From NCBI GenBank assembly GCA_026414955.1, contig JAOAIA010000024.1, positions 1-19,899 on the forward strand: a DNA stretch of 19,899 nucleotides, written 5' to 3'. This DNA is from Candidatus Bipolaricaulota bacterium. GTDB lineage: Bacteria; Bipolaricaulota; Bipolaricaulia; RBG-16-55-9; DRXL01. Below, piece after piece: positions 13,080 to 19,899 of the stretch. The position numbers were made by a program, and so were the translations under genes. The notes under the pieces are model-generated. The model saw nothing but the letters and a program-made list of their open reading frames with translations, was not told the DNA's origin and searched no databases. Within the stretch, counting starts at the first letter, position 1; every line of letters starts with the position of its first letter.

Positions 13080-13510
13080 GGTTGTACAAAACGATAAATG
13101 TACAGATACGAGGTGCAACCAGCTCAGGGATCAGGGATGAGGAAGGGATTAGTATGACCCCAACACAACCTCCTTAGACGGGAGGGTCGGAGACCCTTCG
13201 CCGGAGCGTTGCTCCGGTTGTCCGGCGACCAGGGTTTTGCCCGCCTTCTCTGGACCAGGCCCCCAGCAGGACGGGATTTTTCCCCAGTCGCGGACACGGA
13301 CTCGGTTCGACCTAACCGGAAGGCCCAGGCCCTCCTGAACCCTGTCATCACCCTTGAATCGCTACCGCGGGAAAGGGGAACGAGGGGAAAGAGAAGCCCC
13401 CGCGGATGAGGGAAGCACCATAGAGGGATGACAGGGAAGCCCCTCAAGACCCTACTGCTTGAGGGGATAGCTCGCTCCGCCGTCCTGCCCTACGGCGGAG
13501 CGACTCTTTG
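13080..13510 (+). ncRNA. Probable structured non-coding RNA of unknown family, about 430 nt
   Basis: The region runs from the predicted start of a near-consensus promoter to a strong terminal hairpin and has no credible reading frame. Perfect stems are: GGTTG (13080-13084) with CAACC (13116-13120); AGGGTC/GACCCT (13183-13197); CCGGAGC/GCTCCGG (13201-13217), in competition with TCGCCGGA/TCCGGCGA (13198-13228); a long-range CCCTGTCATC (13340-13349) with GATGACAGGG (13427-13436), enclosing CCGCGGG/CCCGCGG (13365-13371, 13399-13405); CCCCTCAAG/CTTGAGGGG (13440-13466); and the terminal 12-bp stem. The loop at 13372-13398 is almost entirely purine. I looked for the conserved cores of RNase P RNA, tmRNA, 6S RNA and SRP RNA and did not find them. 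It could alternatively be a long leader of mre11, but the terminal stem and a separate mre11 promoter argue against that. Confidence 0.6.
13472..13510 (+). terminator. Terminal hairpin of the structured RNA
   Basis: TCGCTCCGCCGT (13472-13483) pairs perfectly with ACGGCGGAGCGA (13492-13503) around eight bases, followed by CTCTTTG. The stem is very stable, but the T-run is short, so termination efficiency is uncertain. Confidence 0.6.
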
Positions 13511-13525
13511 TGCAGACGCCTGTCC

Positions 13526-13553
13526 TTGCTTTTTTCACCAATCGTGTTACTAT
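13526..13553 (+). promoter_or_regulatory. Promoter of the mre11-rad50-nurA operon, probably leaderless
   Basis: TTGCTT (13526-13531), 16 bases, TACTAT (13548-13553), with TATAAA overlapping at 13551-13556. The start codon is at 13562, so transcription should begin within a base or two of the ATG. No ribosome-binding site is present. Confidence 0.6.
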
Positions 13554-13561
13554 AAAAGCGC

Positions 13562-14611
13562 ATGGCTACAGTCTTGCACACCGGCGACACCCATATCGGC
13601 TTTCGCCAGTACGGCTTGGAAGAGCGCCGTGAAGATTTCGCTCGGGCGTTTTTACAGGTCGTTCACGTCGCCCTCGACGAGAAAGTCTCCGCGGTGATTC
13701 ATGCCGGCGATCTCTTTGAGGATCGCACCCCCGGCACTGAAGATCTTTTAGCGACCATGCAAGGGCTGTTCACCCTCAAAGACGCCGGGATTTATTTTCT
13801 GGGGATCGTGGGCAATCACGAGCAGCGCCGCGGCACCCAATGGATCGATCTCTTCGAGAGCTTAGGGTTAGCTGTGCATCTGCGCCCGCAGAAGCCCTTC
13901 GAGCTGGACGGTGTACCCATCTATGGGCTGGACTTCTCCGGGCGCCGCCCGATCACGCCCCCGCGTTGCGAGGGCGGCGTCTTGGTCTGCCATCAGTTGC
14001 TCGATGCTGTCGAGCTTGACGGCGAACTCGCTCTGGAAAAGCTCTGGCACTGCGGGGCGCAGTTCGTCTTGTTGGGAGACTATCACGAGCACCGCTCGTG
14101 GCGTCAAGAGAATAAACTTGTGACGTACTGCGGGAGCACCGAACGGTGGATGCTCGACGAGAAGAGAAACCGGGGCGTCAATATCATAGACCTTCAGAAT
14201 GGGCGTCTGCAACGGCATGAACTGGTCACCCGACGTTTTCTCTACATTCCCGCTGATGAAGACCCCATTCAGAGAATCGAGAACGCAGACGTGCAGGGTG
14301 CGGTCGTCGTCGTCTACTTAAATACCGACAAGCCCACGGCGGCTGAGATCGAGCACGCGGGCTACGAGCACGGTGCGTTGGCCGTGCGCGTGCGCGACGT
14401 GCGCGTCCCAACGGAACAGCCCGCTGAACCCTCAGTCACCGTCGAGTTCGGCGACGTCGAACAAGTCATCTCTGAGGCTTTGGCGAAGAAGCATTTCTCC
14501 CCGTTAGCCCGCGAGATAGACCAAGTCATCCGAGATTTGACGATTGCCGACTCCAACGTGGACGCTGAAGTGACAGCACTGCTGGAGCGAGCATGGCGCG
14601 AAAACCCGTAA
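13562..14611 (+). CDS. Mre11/SbcD-type DNA double-strand-break exonuclease subunit
   Basis: A 349-aa calcineurin-like phosphoesterase that would form the Mre11 nuclease of the Mre11-Rad50 complex, trimming DNA ends at breaks. The metal-binding motifs are in order: GDTHIG (Asp9, His11), AGDLFED (Asp50), GNHE (Asn85, His86), CHQ (His144) and GDYHEH (His175, His177). After about residue 240 comes the capping/accessory region. The start is MATVLHTGDTHIG, as usual for the family. The gene lacks a ribosome site and probably has a leaderless message. It overlaps rad50 by 19 bases. The length and motif spacing look closer to archaeal-style Mre11 than to E. coli SbcD, an impression rather than a measured result. 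Confidence 0.9.
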   Translation: MATVLHTGDTHIGFRQYGLEERREDFARAFLQVVHVALDEKVSAVIHAGDLFEDRTPGTEDLLATMQGLFTLKDAGIYFLGIVGNHEQRRGTQWIDLFESLGLAVHLRPQKPFELDGVPIYGLDFSGRRPITPPRCEGGVLVCHQLLDAVELDGELALEKLWHCGAQFVLLGDYHEHRSWRQENKLVTYCGSTERWMLDEKRNRGVNIIDLQNGRLQRHELVTRRFLYIPADEDPIQRIENADVQGAVVVVYLNTDKPTAAEIEHAGYEHGALAVRVRDVRVPTEQPAEPSVTVEFGDVEQVISEALAKKHFSPLAREIDQVIRDLTIADSNVDAEVTALLERAWRENP

Positions 14612-17460
14612 GAGCGCAAGAGAACCTGCTCGATCTATTGAGCAAGGTGCAGATGGAGCCACAAGAGGCCGGCCCAGCCCTGCGCGACTTTCCTGCGGCG
14701 ACATTGGCGCGGGATCAATTTCAGCTTGAACACCTTGAGATCGAAAATCTTTGGAGCTACAAGAAAGCTTCTCTGGATTTTGAGCCGGGGATTACTGTGA
14801 TTGCTGGGGCCAACGGCAGCGGGAAATCTTCGCTCTTGGAGAGCATCTTCTTTGCGCTCTACGGCAGCGAAGCTCGGCATGTCATCGGGCGCAACTTGGA
14901 CGAGATCCTGCGCATCGGCGCCGATTCAGGCTCAGTAAGCCTGCGCTTTCTCTATAGTGGGAAGCGTTATACAGCCGAGATCGCGCTGCGTCGCCAAGGG
15001 GGAACAGTGAAGAGCGAGCGCACCGGCTGCCAACTGACGAGCGAGGACGGCTCCGTCTGGGTCGGCACCGAGAACGTGATCGCTGAGATCGAGCGATTTT
15101 TCGGGATGGATCGCGAAGGGTTTGCGAATTGCGTCTACGTGCGCCAAGGGGAGATAGATAGGCTCATCCGTGCCGATCGGCGGACACGCGAGCAGATGCT
15201 CGACGGCTTGCTGGGGCTATATAAGATAGATCTCTTTGTCAATCCACGCTCCAAAGAAGCTCTTCGGGCGCTCAATAGGCGCTTGAGCGTTCTGGACGAG
15301 CGCGCGGCACGTCTGCGCCAGGAGATCGACGCTTTGGAACGCGAAGAGCTGGGCAAGCACAAAGCCCAGCTCACGGAACAGATGGAGCGTCTCCAGAGCG
15401 ATCTGAAAGAACTCGACGAGCGGCGCGCCAGCGCCCATAAGCTTTTGCAGAGCTACGAAGACTCCCTGAGGCAATTCGCGCACGCTGCTAAAGAGCTCCA
15501 GCAGATAGACCACGAGCTTGCGGAGAAGCAAGCTCGGCTGAAGCACCGCGAGGCCGAGCGCAAGGAGTTCGAGAGCGACTTAGAATCTTTGAGCGGGCGC
15601 CATCAACGGTCTGTGGGTGCTCTCAAAAAGCTCCTCGCGGAGAGCTTCACTGAGCGAGAGGTCGCGCGGATCTTGGAATCGCTCGATCAAGCTGCGACGT
15701 TCGAGGATGTCGCGATTGTGCCGGGGAAGCTTGCTGAGTGCAAGACCCAGATCGAGACGGAGCGGGCGAGGCTCCAGGAGGCGCGCGAGGCACTGATGCG
15801 CCTTGTGGCGGAGCGCGCACAGCGCGAGCGGGCACTCGCGCACCTGCGCGAGCAATACGAGGAACTCTCTCGCACCCAGGCGCGCGAAGCCGAACAGATC
15901 AAACGCCTAGCAAAAGAACTCGAAGCTCTGACGCAAGCCTATGCCGACCAAGAGCAGTCTATCGCAGCCCATCTGGAAGAGATCGCTGAGCAGACTCACA
16001 AGCTTGGGGTGCCGTTCCCGACGGTGCCTCCCGAGGCGCGTCTGGCGGAGAAGATTCGGGCGCAGTGGGCCTCTGAGCTGCAGAGGCTGCAAGAGCAACA
16101 CGATCAAGCGACGCGGGCTGTTCTCGAAGTGAGAACCCACTACGATGCGTTGCGCCAGGAGTTCGCGCAGAAGCAAGCGTTGCTCGCTGCTGGGCGCTGT
16201 CCTACTTGTGGTCAAGCTGTGCACCCCGAGCACGTCGCAGAGGTGCTGAGTGCCATCGAGCCGAAGCTCGCTGAGCTAGAGCAAGCCGTACAGCACGAGG
16301 AGCACGAGTTGGCACGCCTCGAAGAGCGGGTGACACTTTGGAAGGGCGTGCAAGGCTTGCTCGATGCTCTGGTCTTCGAGATCGAGCGTTTGGAGGTGCG
16401 TCGCGCTGAAGCTGCGCGCACGCGCACCAGTTACGAACAAGCCGGCGAGCGCCACCGGGTCTTGCAAACCCAGCTCGCGCAATTTCAGCAGCGTATCACG
16501 CATGAGCACGAGACGATCACAACACAGCAGGCCGAGCAAGAGCGCCAAGAAGCTGTCGTGCGCGCCCTCACGAATGAGTTGAATCAATTGTTAGGCGCAC
16601 AAGAGAAATTTGAAAAGATGGAGAGCGAGATCGAGAATCTGCTGCGGGTGCGCCAGCAGTGGCACGAGAAGCAAACGGCTCGCAAGACGCTCTTGGAGAG
16701 TCTCAATGAGCTGCGCGGCGACATCGCGCGCCTCAATGACCGTCGTATGCAGGTGCAGGAGCGCCTGAAGGGCCAGGGCGAGATTGAGAGCAAGCGCGCC
16801 CGCGTGCTCGAACTCTTGGGCACACTCGACCAGGAGCGCGCGGTTCTCCAAGAGCGATACGATCAGGTGGCGCAGGCGCGCGGGATCGTCCAAGGGCGCT
16901 TGGAGCACCTCCAGCGCCTCCATGATGAGCTCTCCGAGGTGACGCGCAAGCAAGAGGAGATGAAAAAGCTCATCACAGAACTCGACGAGATCGTCTCGAT
17001 CTATCAGACGACGAAAGTCGCGCTGCGCAAGCGCAACTTAGAGGCGCTCAATTACTATTTCAATGAATTCTTCTCGCTGATGGACTCCGGGGACTCTTAC
17101 AGTCGCGTGACCGTCCGCGACGATTACGAGATCGAAGTTGAGCTGAAGAACGGGCGGACGATCAACCCGTCGCTGATGTCTGGGGGCGAGCGGGCGTTAA
17201 CAAATATCGCGTTGCGCTGTGCGATCCATCAAGTCTTGGCCAAAGCTGTGCGGAGAATGCCCCTGATCTTAGACGAGCCGACGATCTATCTGGATCGAGA
17301 TCGCATTCATAGATTGCAGTTTTTGTTAGAAGACTTGGGTAGGCGTGTGGGGCAAGTGATTGTCGTGTCGCATGAAGTAGGCCTGGTCGAGGGGGCCGAT
17401 CACGAATATCGCACCGAGAAGGGCAGCGATAATATCAGTATAATCTATAAGGTGCGCTAA
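14593..17460 (+). CDS. Rad50/SbcC-type SMC-like ATPase
   Basis: A 955-aa partner of the Mre11 nuclease. Walker A GANGSGKSS is at residues 72-80, the Q-loop VRQGEID near 185, a long coiled coil from about 230 to 790, and the zinc hook CPTCGQ (Cys536, Cys539) almost exactly mid-protein. The C-terminal lobe has the signature LMSGGERALTN (about 861-871) and Walker B LILDEP (Asp894, Glu895). ATP-driven head closure controls the nuclease, and the hook joins two complexes. About 45 residues precede the usual LEIENLWSYK start, an unusual extension. The chosen ATG has a GGAG site six bases upstream inside mre11, and no better internal start is visible. Its stop overlaps the nurA ATG by one base. Confidence 0.95.
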   Translation: MARKPVRAQENLLDLLSKVQMEPQEAGPALRDFPAATLARDQFQLEHLEIENLWSYKKASLDFEPGITVIAGANGSGKSSLLESIFFALYGSEARHVIGRNLDEILRIGADSGSVSLRFLYSGKRYTAEIALRRQGGTVKSERTGCQLTSEDGSVWVGTENVIAEIERFFGMDREGFANCVYVRQGEIDRLIRADRRTREQMLDGLLGLYKIDLFVNPRSKEALRALNRRLSVLDERAARLRQEIDALEREELGKHKAQLTEQMERLQSDLKELDERRASAHKLLQSYEDSLRQFAHAAKELQQIDHELAEKQARLKHREAERKEFESDLESLSGRHQRSVGALKKLLAESFTEREVARILESLDQAATFEDVAIVPGKLAECKTQIETERARLQEAREALMRLVAERAQRERALAHLREQYEELSRTQAREAEQIKRLAKELEALTQAYADQEQSIAAHLEEIAEQTHKLGVPFPTVPPEARLAEKIRAQWASELQRLQEQHDQATRAVLEVRTHYDALRQEFAQKQALLAAGRCPTCGQAVHPEHVAEVLSAIEPKLAELEQAVQHEEHELARLEERVTLWKGVQGLLDALVFEIERLEVRRAEAARTRTSYEQAGERHRVLQTQLAQFQQRITHEHETITTQQAEQERQEAVVRALTNELNQLLGAQEKFEKMESEIENLLRVRQQWHEKQTARKTLLESLNELRGDIARLNDRRMQVQERLKGQGEIESKRARVLELLGTLDQERAVLQERYDQVAQARGIVQGRLEHLQRLHDELSEVTRKQEEMKKLITELDEIVSIYQTTKVALRKRNLEALNYYFNEFFSLMDSGDSYSRVTVRDDYEIEVELKNGRTINPSLMSGGERALTNIALRCAIHQVLAKAVRRMPLILDEPTIYLDRDRIHRLQFLLEDLGRRVGQVIVVSHEVGLVEGADHEYRTEKGSDNISIIYKVR

Positions 17461-18704
17461 TGCTCTCTTCTGATGTGCGCCGACTCTTTCTCGAGGAGCT
17501 GAAGACCCTGGGCGAGCGCGCCCAGCGCGCCGTCAGTCACCGTGACGAGGCCCGCCGACTCTTCAGCAGCCTTCAGCTCGATAGCGCCATTAAGACCCTG
17601 ACGCCCCTGGAGCGCCGCGCTGAGCCTATCCTCAAGCTCGCCGAACAATCCCATGACGCGTTCGCGATCATCTACGGCGTGGACGGCGGCAGCACCAGGC
17701 CCATGCACTTCGAGGACGGCACGACCCTCTGCGCCAATCAAGCCGTCTTCATCGCTGATCCCCCGCTGCGCCATCGTGGGCTTCCTCTGGAGACATGGCG
17801 CACTCTCGCGCTCGTCTCGCATTCGTTTCAAAACGTCGGTGAAGCTCGTGTGATTCACACTCGGAACGAACACGTCCATCACTGGAGAATTCATCTGACG
17901 AAAGACTTCCTCGAGCGCGAGGTCGAGCACATCGTCAAAGGGCTTGCTGACGTGACCAGCGAACCAACCCATGCCACAGAGATGCTCGAGGCCCTCGATG
18001 TTCGGGAGGGCTTGCTCATGGTGGATGGCGCGCTCTACCCCATCGGGCTCTATTATTATCTCTTGGGGGAGCTGAAGGGCGAGTGGGGCTACCGCTGGGG
18101 GGTGCGTCTATCAGATCGCGAAGATATTATCGCGTTGCTCGCAAACCCAGTGCGTTTGATCGAAGCGTGCGTCGCGAGAAAGCTCCCCCTAGTGGCGATC
18201 AACAAGACCCCAGAGACGAGTTGGCTGCTGCGATTTTGTCTCGACTCTCCGGAGCGGCGCTGGGCCAGTGATCGTCAATTTATGACCGCCGTGCTGAGCG
18301 ACACTCCCAAGGACTCTTTGGGTTATACGAATTGGTTCGTGCAAGAAGCGTATCCGTCGTGGGAGGAGCGCGAATCTGTCGTAGATTTGCCGAAAGCCGT
18401 GAGCGACTTTGCACTCCATTTAGACTCCCATCTCTATCACGTGGCGTTCTTTTATGTCTATGATCCAAGAGTGCGCAGTGTCTTAAAAATCGAAGCGCCG
18501 CGGGCGGTCTTTCAGTTCTGCGATCCAGAGCGTCTGCAGAGAACTCTCGTAGCGGAGCTCGCGCGGGGCAAGGGCGTGCCCAACGTCATCAGAAAAGCCG
18601 ACAGCCGCGCTCGGATCACCCAACAAGAACGCGAGGCGCTCATCCGAGCGTGCGGCCTTGATCCCGATTATTACTATAACTTGAGCCGTGGGGAGAGTCT
18701 GTAA
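17460..18704 (+). CDS. nurA: NurA-family DNA double-strand-break repair nuclease
   Basis: A 414-aa NurA protein. The key block is IIYGVDGGSTR (about residues 70-80), containing the first catalytic aspartate (Asp75), preceded by a helical N-terminal region and followed by the family's strand-rich core, with RLSDREDIIALL and LVAINKTPETSW further on. NurA is a 5'-3' exonuclease that works with the HerA translocase to resect DNA ends. It is more typical of archaea, with scattered bacterial members. The ATG shares one base with the rad50 stop, so translation is coupled. HerA is not in the window. The protein is of usual size and shows no truncation. Confidence 0.85.
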   Translation: MLSSDVRRLFLEELKTLGERAQRAVSHRDEARRLFSSLQLDSAIKTLTPLERRAEPILKLAEQSHDAFAIIYGVDGGSTRPMHFEDGTTLCANQAVFIADPPLRHRGLPLETWRTLALVSHSFQNVGEARVIHTRNEHVHHWRIHLTKDFLEREVEHIVKGLADVTSEPTHATEMLEALDVREGLLMVDGALYPIGLYYYLLGELKGEWGYRWGVRLSDREDIIALLANPVRLIEACVARKLPLVAINKTPETSWLLRFCLDSPERRWASDRQFMTAVLSDTPKDSLGYTNWFVQEAYPSWEERESVVDLPKAVSDFALHLDSHLYHVAFFYVYDPRVRSVLKIEAPRAVFQFCDPERLQRTLVAELARGKGVPNVIRKADSRARITQQEREALIRACGLDPDYYYNLSRGESL

Positions 18705-18720
18705 ATCGAATTCCGTGATC

Positions 18721-19137
18721 TTAGCGCGTATGCTTGTGCGTCTCGAAGAGCCGTACTCCCACCAGGATCACCAGCACGATCACCGTCGAGATCGTCGCTA
18801 AAAGATAGTGTCCGACGCCCGCGGCCATTCCGATAGCTGCTACCGTCCACAGCCCTGCTGCTGTCGTCAAGCCACGGATGATCTCCCCCTCGCGGAAGAT
18901 CGTGCCTGCCCCTAAAAATCCGATCCCCACGACGATATTGGCTGCCAACCGCCCCGGATCGGCGTTCGCTCCGAAGGCGGTCAGCGACAGGACCGTGAAG
19001 AGCGCTGAGCCGAACGCGACCAGCATATACGTTCGCAGCCCTGCTGGGCGCTGCGCTATCTCCCGTTCCCAGCCTACCAATGCTCCTAGTGATGCTGCCA
19101 CGAGCAGGCGCACTGACAATTCCCAATTCAACTCCAT
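18721..19137 (-). CDS. MgtC/SapB family membrane protein
   Basis: A 138-aa integral membrane protein with about four helices. Family hallmarks are LGALVGWEREIAQRPAGLRTYMLVAFGSALF (with the conserved acidic ERE) and NIVVGIGFLGAGTIFREGEIIRGLTTAAGLW. MgtC-type proteins are linked to magnesium limitation and, in pathogens, to survival in host cells; this is the short form without the C-terminal soluble domain. The start has a GAGGTG site about ten bases upstream. It converges on nurA with 16 bases between, and is divergent from the glycosyltransferase gene. No magnesium-sensing leader is recognisable in the 175 bases upstream. Confidence 0.9.
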   Translation of the reverse strand: MELNWELSVRLLVAASLGALVGWEREIAQRPAGLRTYMLVAFGSALFTVLSLTAFGANADPGRLAANIVVGIGFLGAGTIFREGEIIRGLTTAAGLWTVAAIGMAAGVGHYLLATISTVIVLVILVGVRLFETHKHTR

Positions 19138-19253
19138 AAAAAATTTTCACCTCACTTCTGTCGTGCTGTCTAGGAACTGTGACACCGCTTTATGGGAAGC
19201 TCTAGCCATGCCTGATATAAGTTCTAGTGACGGCCTGTCGCGCCAAAGACATC

Positions 19254-19282
19254 TTGACAGCACCGATCATATTTGGTAAAAC
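19254..19282 (+). promoter_or_regulatory. Promoter of the glycosyltransferase gene
   Basis: Consensus TTGACA (19254-19259), 17 bases, TAAAAC (19277-19282). It lies 32 bases before the chosen GTG start, and a GAGGAG ribosome site sits between them. Confidence 0.6.
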
Positions 19283-19313
19283 CAAGAACGTTCTAGAGGA
19301 GAACAGCGATCTC

Positions 19314-19899
19314 GTGAGCTTTGGAGTGCCACATCAGTACAGCATTGCCGTCTTTCTCTCTGTGTTGCTTATCGTTGCCCTCACCAACATCTGGATACTC
19401 CGCAAGCGTCTGATATCGTACCCATCTGCTGAGACAGGCCCGCGCGTCTCGATCCTCGTGCCCGCTCGCAACGAGCAGGCCAATATTCGGGCGTGTGTCG
19501 AATCGCTCTTAGCGCAAGAGTATGCTAACTTTGAGGTGCTCGTCCTCGACGACCAATCCGATGACGACACGGCGCGCATTCTTCAAGAGTACATGCAAGA
19601 CCGACGCCTCCGGGTGCTGCGCGGCACCGACCCTCCTCCGGGGTGGGTGGGCAAGAGCTGGGCGTGTCATCAGTTGGCGCAGCACGCTTCTGGAGAGCTA
19701 TTGCTCTTCACCGATGCCGATACGCGCCACCATCCCCGCACCCTCTCCCACGCGGTGAGCGCCCTAGAAGAAGAGGGCTTAGACTTTCTCAGCTTATTTG
19801 TCAAAGAAGAAGTCGGGTCGTGGAGCGAACGGCTTGTGATTCCGATGATCCCGTGGAGCATTCTCTCGTTTCTGCCGTTAGCGTTGGCGTATTACACTC
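19314..19899 (+). CDS. Family 2 glycosyltransferase, truncated by the window end
   Basis: The frame runs open to the window edge, 195 codons from a GTG start. One membrane helix lies at about residues 10-29, followed by a GT-A fold: VSILVPARNEQAN (about 45-57), FEVLVLDDQSDDDTA, GWVGKSWACHQLA (111-122), and the DxD metal site in FTDADTRHH (Asp134, Asp136). The WVGKSWA block is characteristic of membrane glycosyltransferases of the carotenoid/hopanoid-type branch, so a lipid acceptor is plausible. I start at the GTG because promoter and AGAGGAGA site precede it, though the 12-base spacing is long and the frame continues upstream. The C-terminal membrane part is outside the window. Confidence 0.85.
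   Translation, partial: MSFGVPHQYSIAVFLSVLLIVALTNIWILRKRLISYPSAETGPRVSILVPARNEQANIRACVESLLAQEYANFEVLVLDDQSDDDTARILQEYMQDRRLRVLRGTDPPPGWVGKSWACHQLAQHASGELLLFTDADTRHHPRTLSHAVSALEEEGLDFLSLFVKEEVGSWSERLVIPMIPWSILSFLPLALAYYT

Noticed and set aside
13124..13447. A 107-codon open frame on the minus strand, and shorter plus-strand frames (13209-13409, 13428-13697), in the structured region
   Set aside because: They run through perfect stems, have no ribosome sites, and read as proline/arginine-rich products without domain character. The frames are explained by G+C-rich structured sequence.
13080..13510. RNase P RNA, tmRNA, 6S or SRP RNA as identity of the structured region
   Set aside because: The conserved GAGGAAAGTC and ACAGAA-type cores of RNase P, the tRNA-like end and tag frame of tmRNA, the open bubble of 6S, and the GGAAGCAGCC loop of SRP RNA were not found. 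A CGGTTCGACC stretch at about 13303-13312 only superficially resembles a T-loop.
1..19899. CRISPR arrays, insertion sequences, rRNA genes or phage genes
   Set aside because: No regularly spaced direct repeats, transposase motifs, rRNA sequence or phage structural genes were seen; the only repeats are the short palindromes listed.

Overview
The window (about 57% G+C by eye, standard bacterial code) comes from a bacterium: it has Shine-Dalgarno sites, sigma-70-like promoters, a CCA-encoding tRNA-Gln, gmk and yicC. Several genes are more often seen in archaea or thermophilic bacteria: a fused ADP-forming acyl-CoA synthetase, an adenosine-specific kinase, an Mre11-Rad50-NurA operon and a DUF433/DUF5615 pair. 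This suits an uncultured, possibly thermophilic lineage (Bipolaricaulota/Acetothermia or Chloroflexota-like), but the sequence alone does not fix the phylum.

Layout. 1-1482: end of a nitrate/taurine-type ABC operon (permease tail and ATPase with a winged-helix C-terminal domain), convergent with an ADP-forming acyl-CoA synthetase (1525-3579, minus). 3648-6093: a small zinc-ribbon protein and a YyaL-type thioredoxin-domain protein, the latter with a palindromic repeat read through in frame. 6103-7861: tRNA-Gln(CUG) on the minus strand divergent from yicC-gmk; the two -35 boxes lie in one perfect inverted repeat, and a terminator closes the gmk unit. 7898-10019: a secreted YVTN beta-propeller, an adenosine-specific kinase and a two-helix membrane protein, separated by strong hairpins. 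10209-10904: DUF433/DUF5615 toxin-antitoxin-like pair, convergent with an AMP-forming acyl-CoA ligase (10931-12460, minus). Upstream of the ligase is an 80-aa protein with a possible beta-grasp fold.

12827-13561 is a 735-base stretch without a convincing gene, but it is not empty. It holds a 99-base inverted-repeat element (12892-12990), then one of the best promoters in the window (13043-13073), then about 430 bases of dense secondary structure ending in a perfect 12-bp hairpin (13472-13503). I read the second part as a probable structured non-coding RNA that I cannot assign to a known family. A separate promoter, almost touching the start codon, then drives mre11-rad50-nurA (13562-18704), whose genes overlap and together form a DNA-end-processing module; HerA, the usual NurA partner, is not in the window.

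18721-19899: an MgtC/SapB membrane protein (minus), and a divergent family-2 glycosyltransferase cut by the window end.
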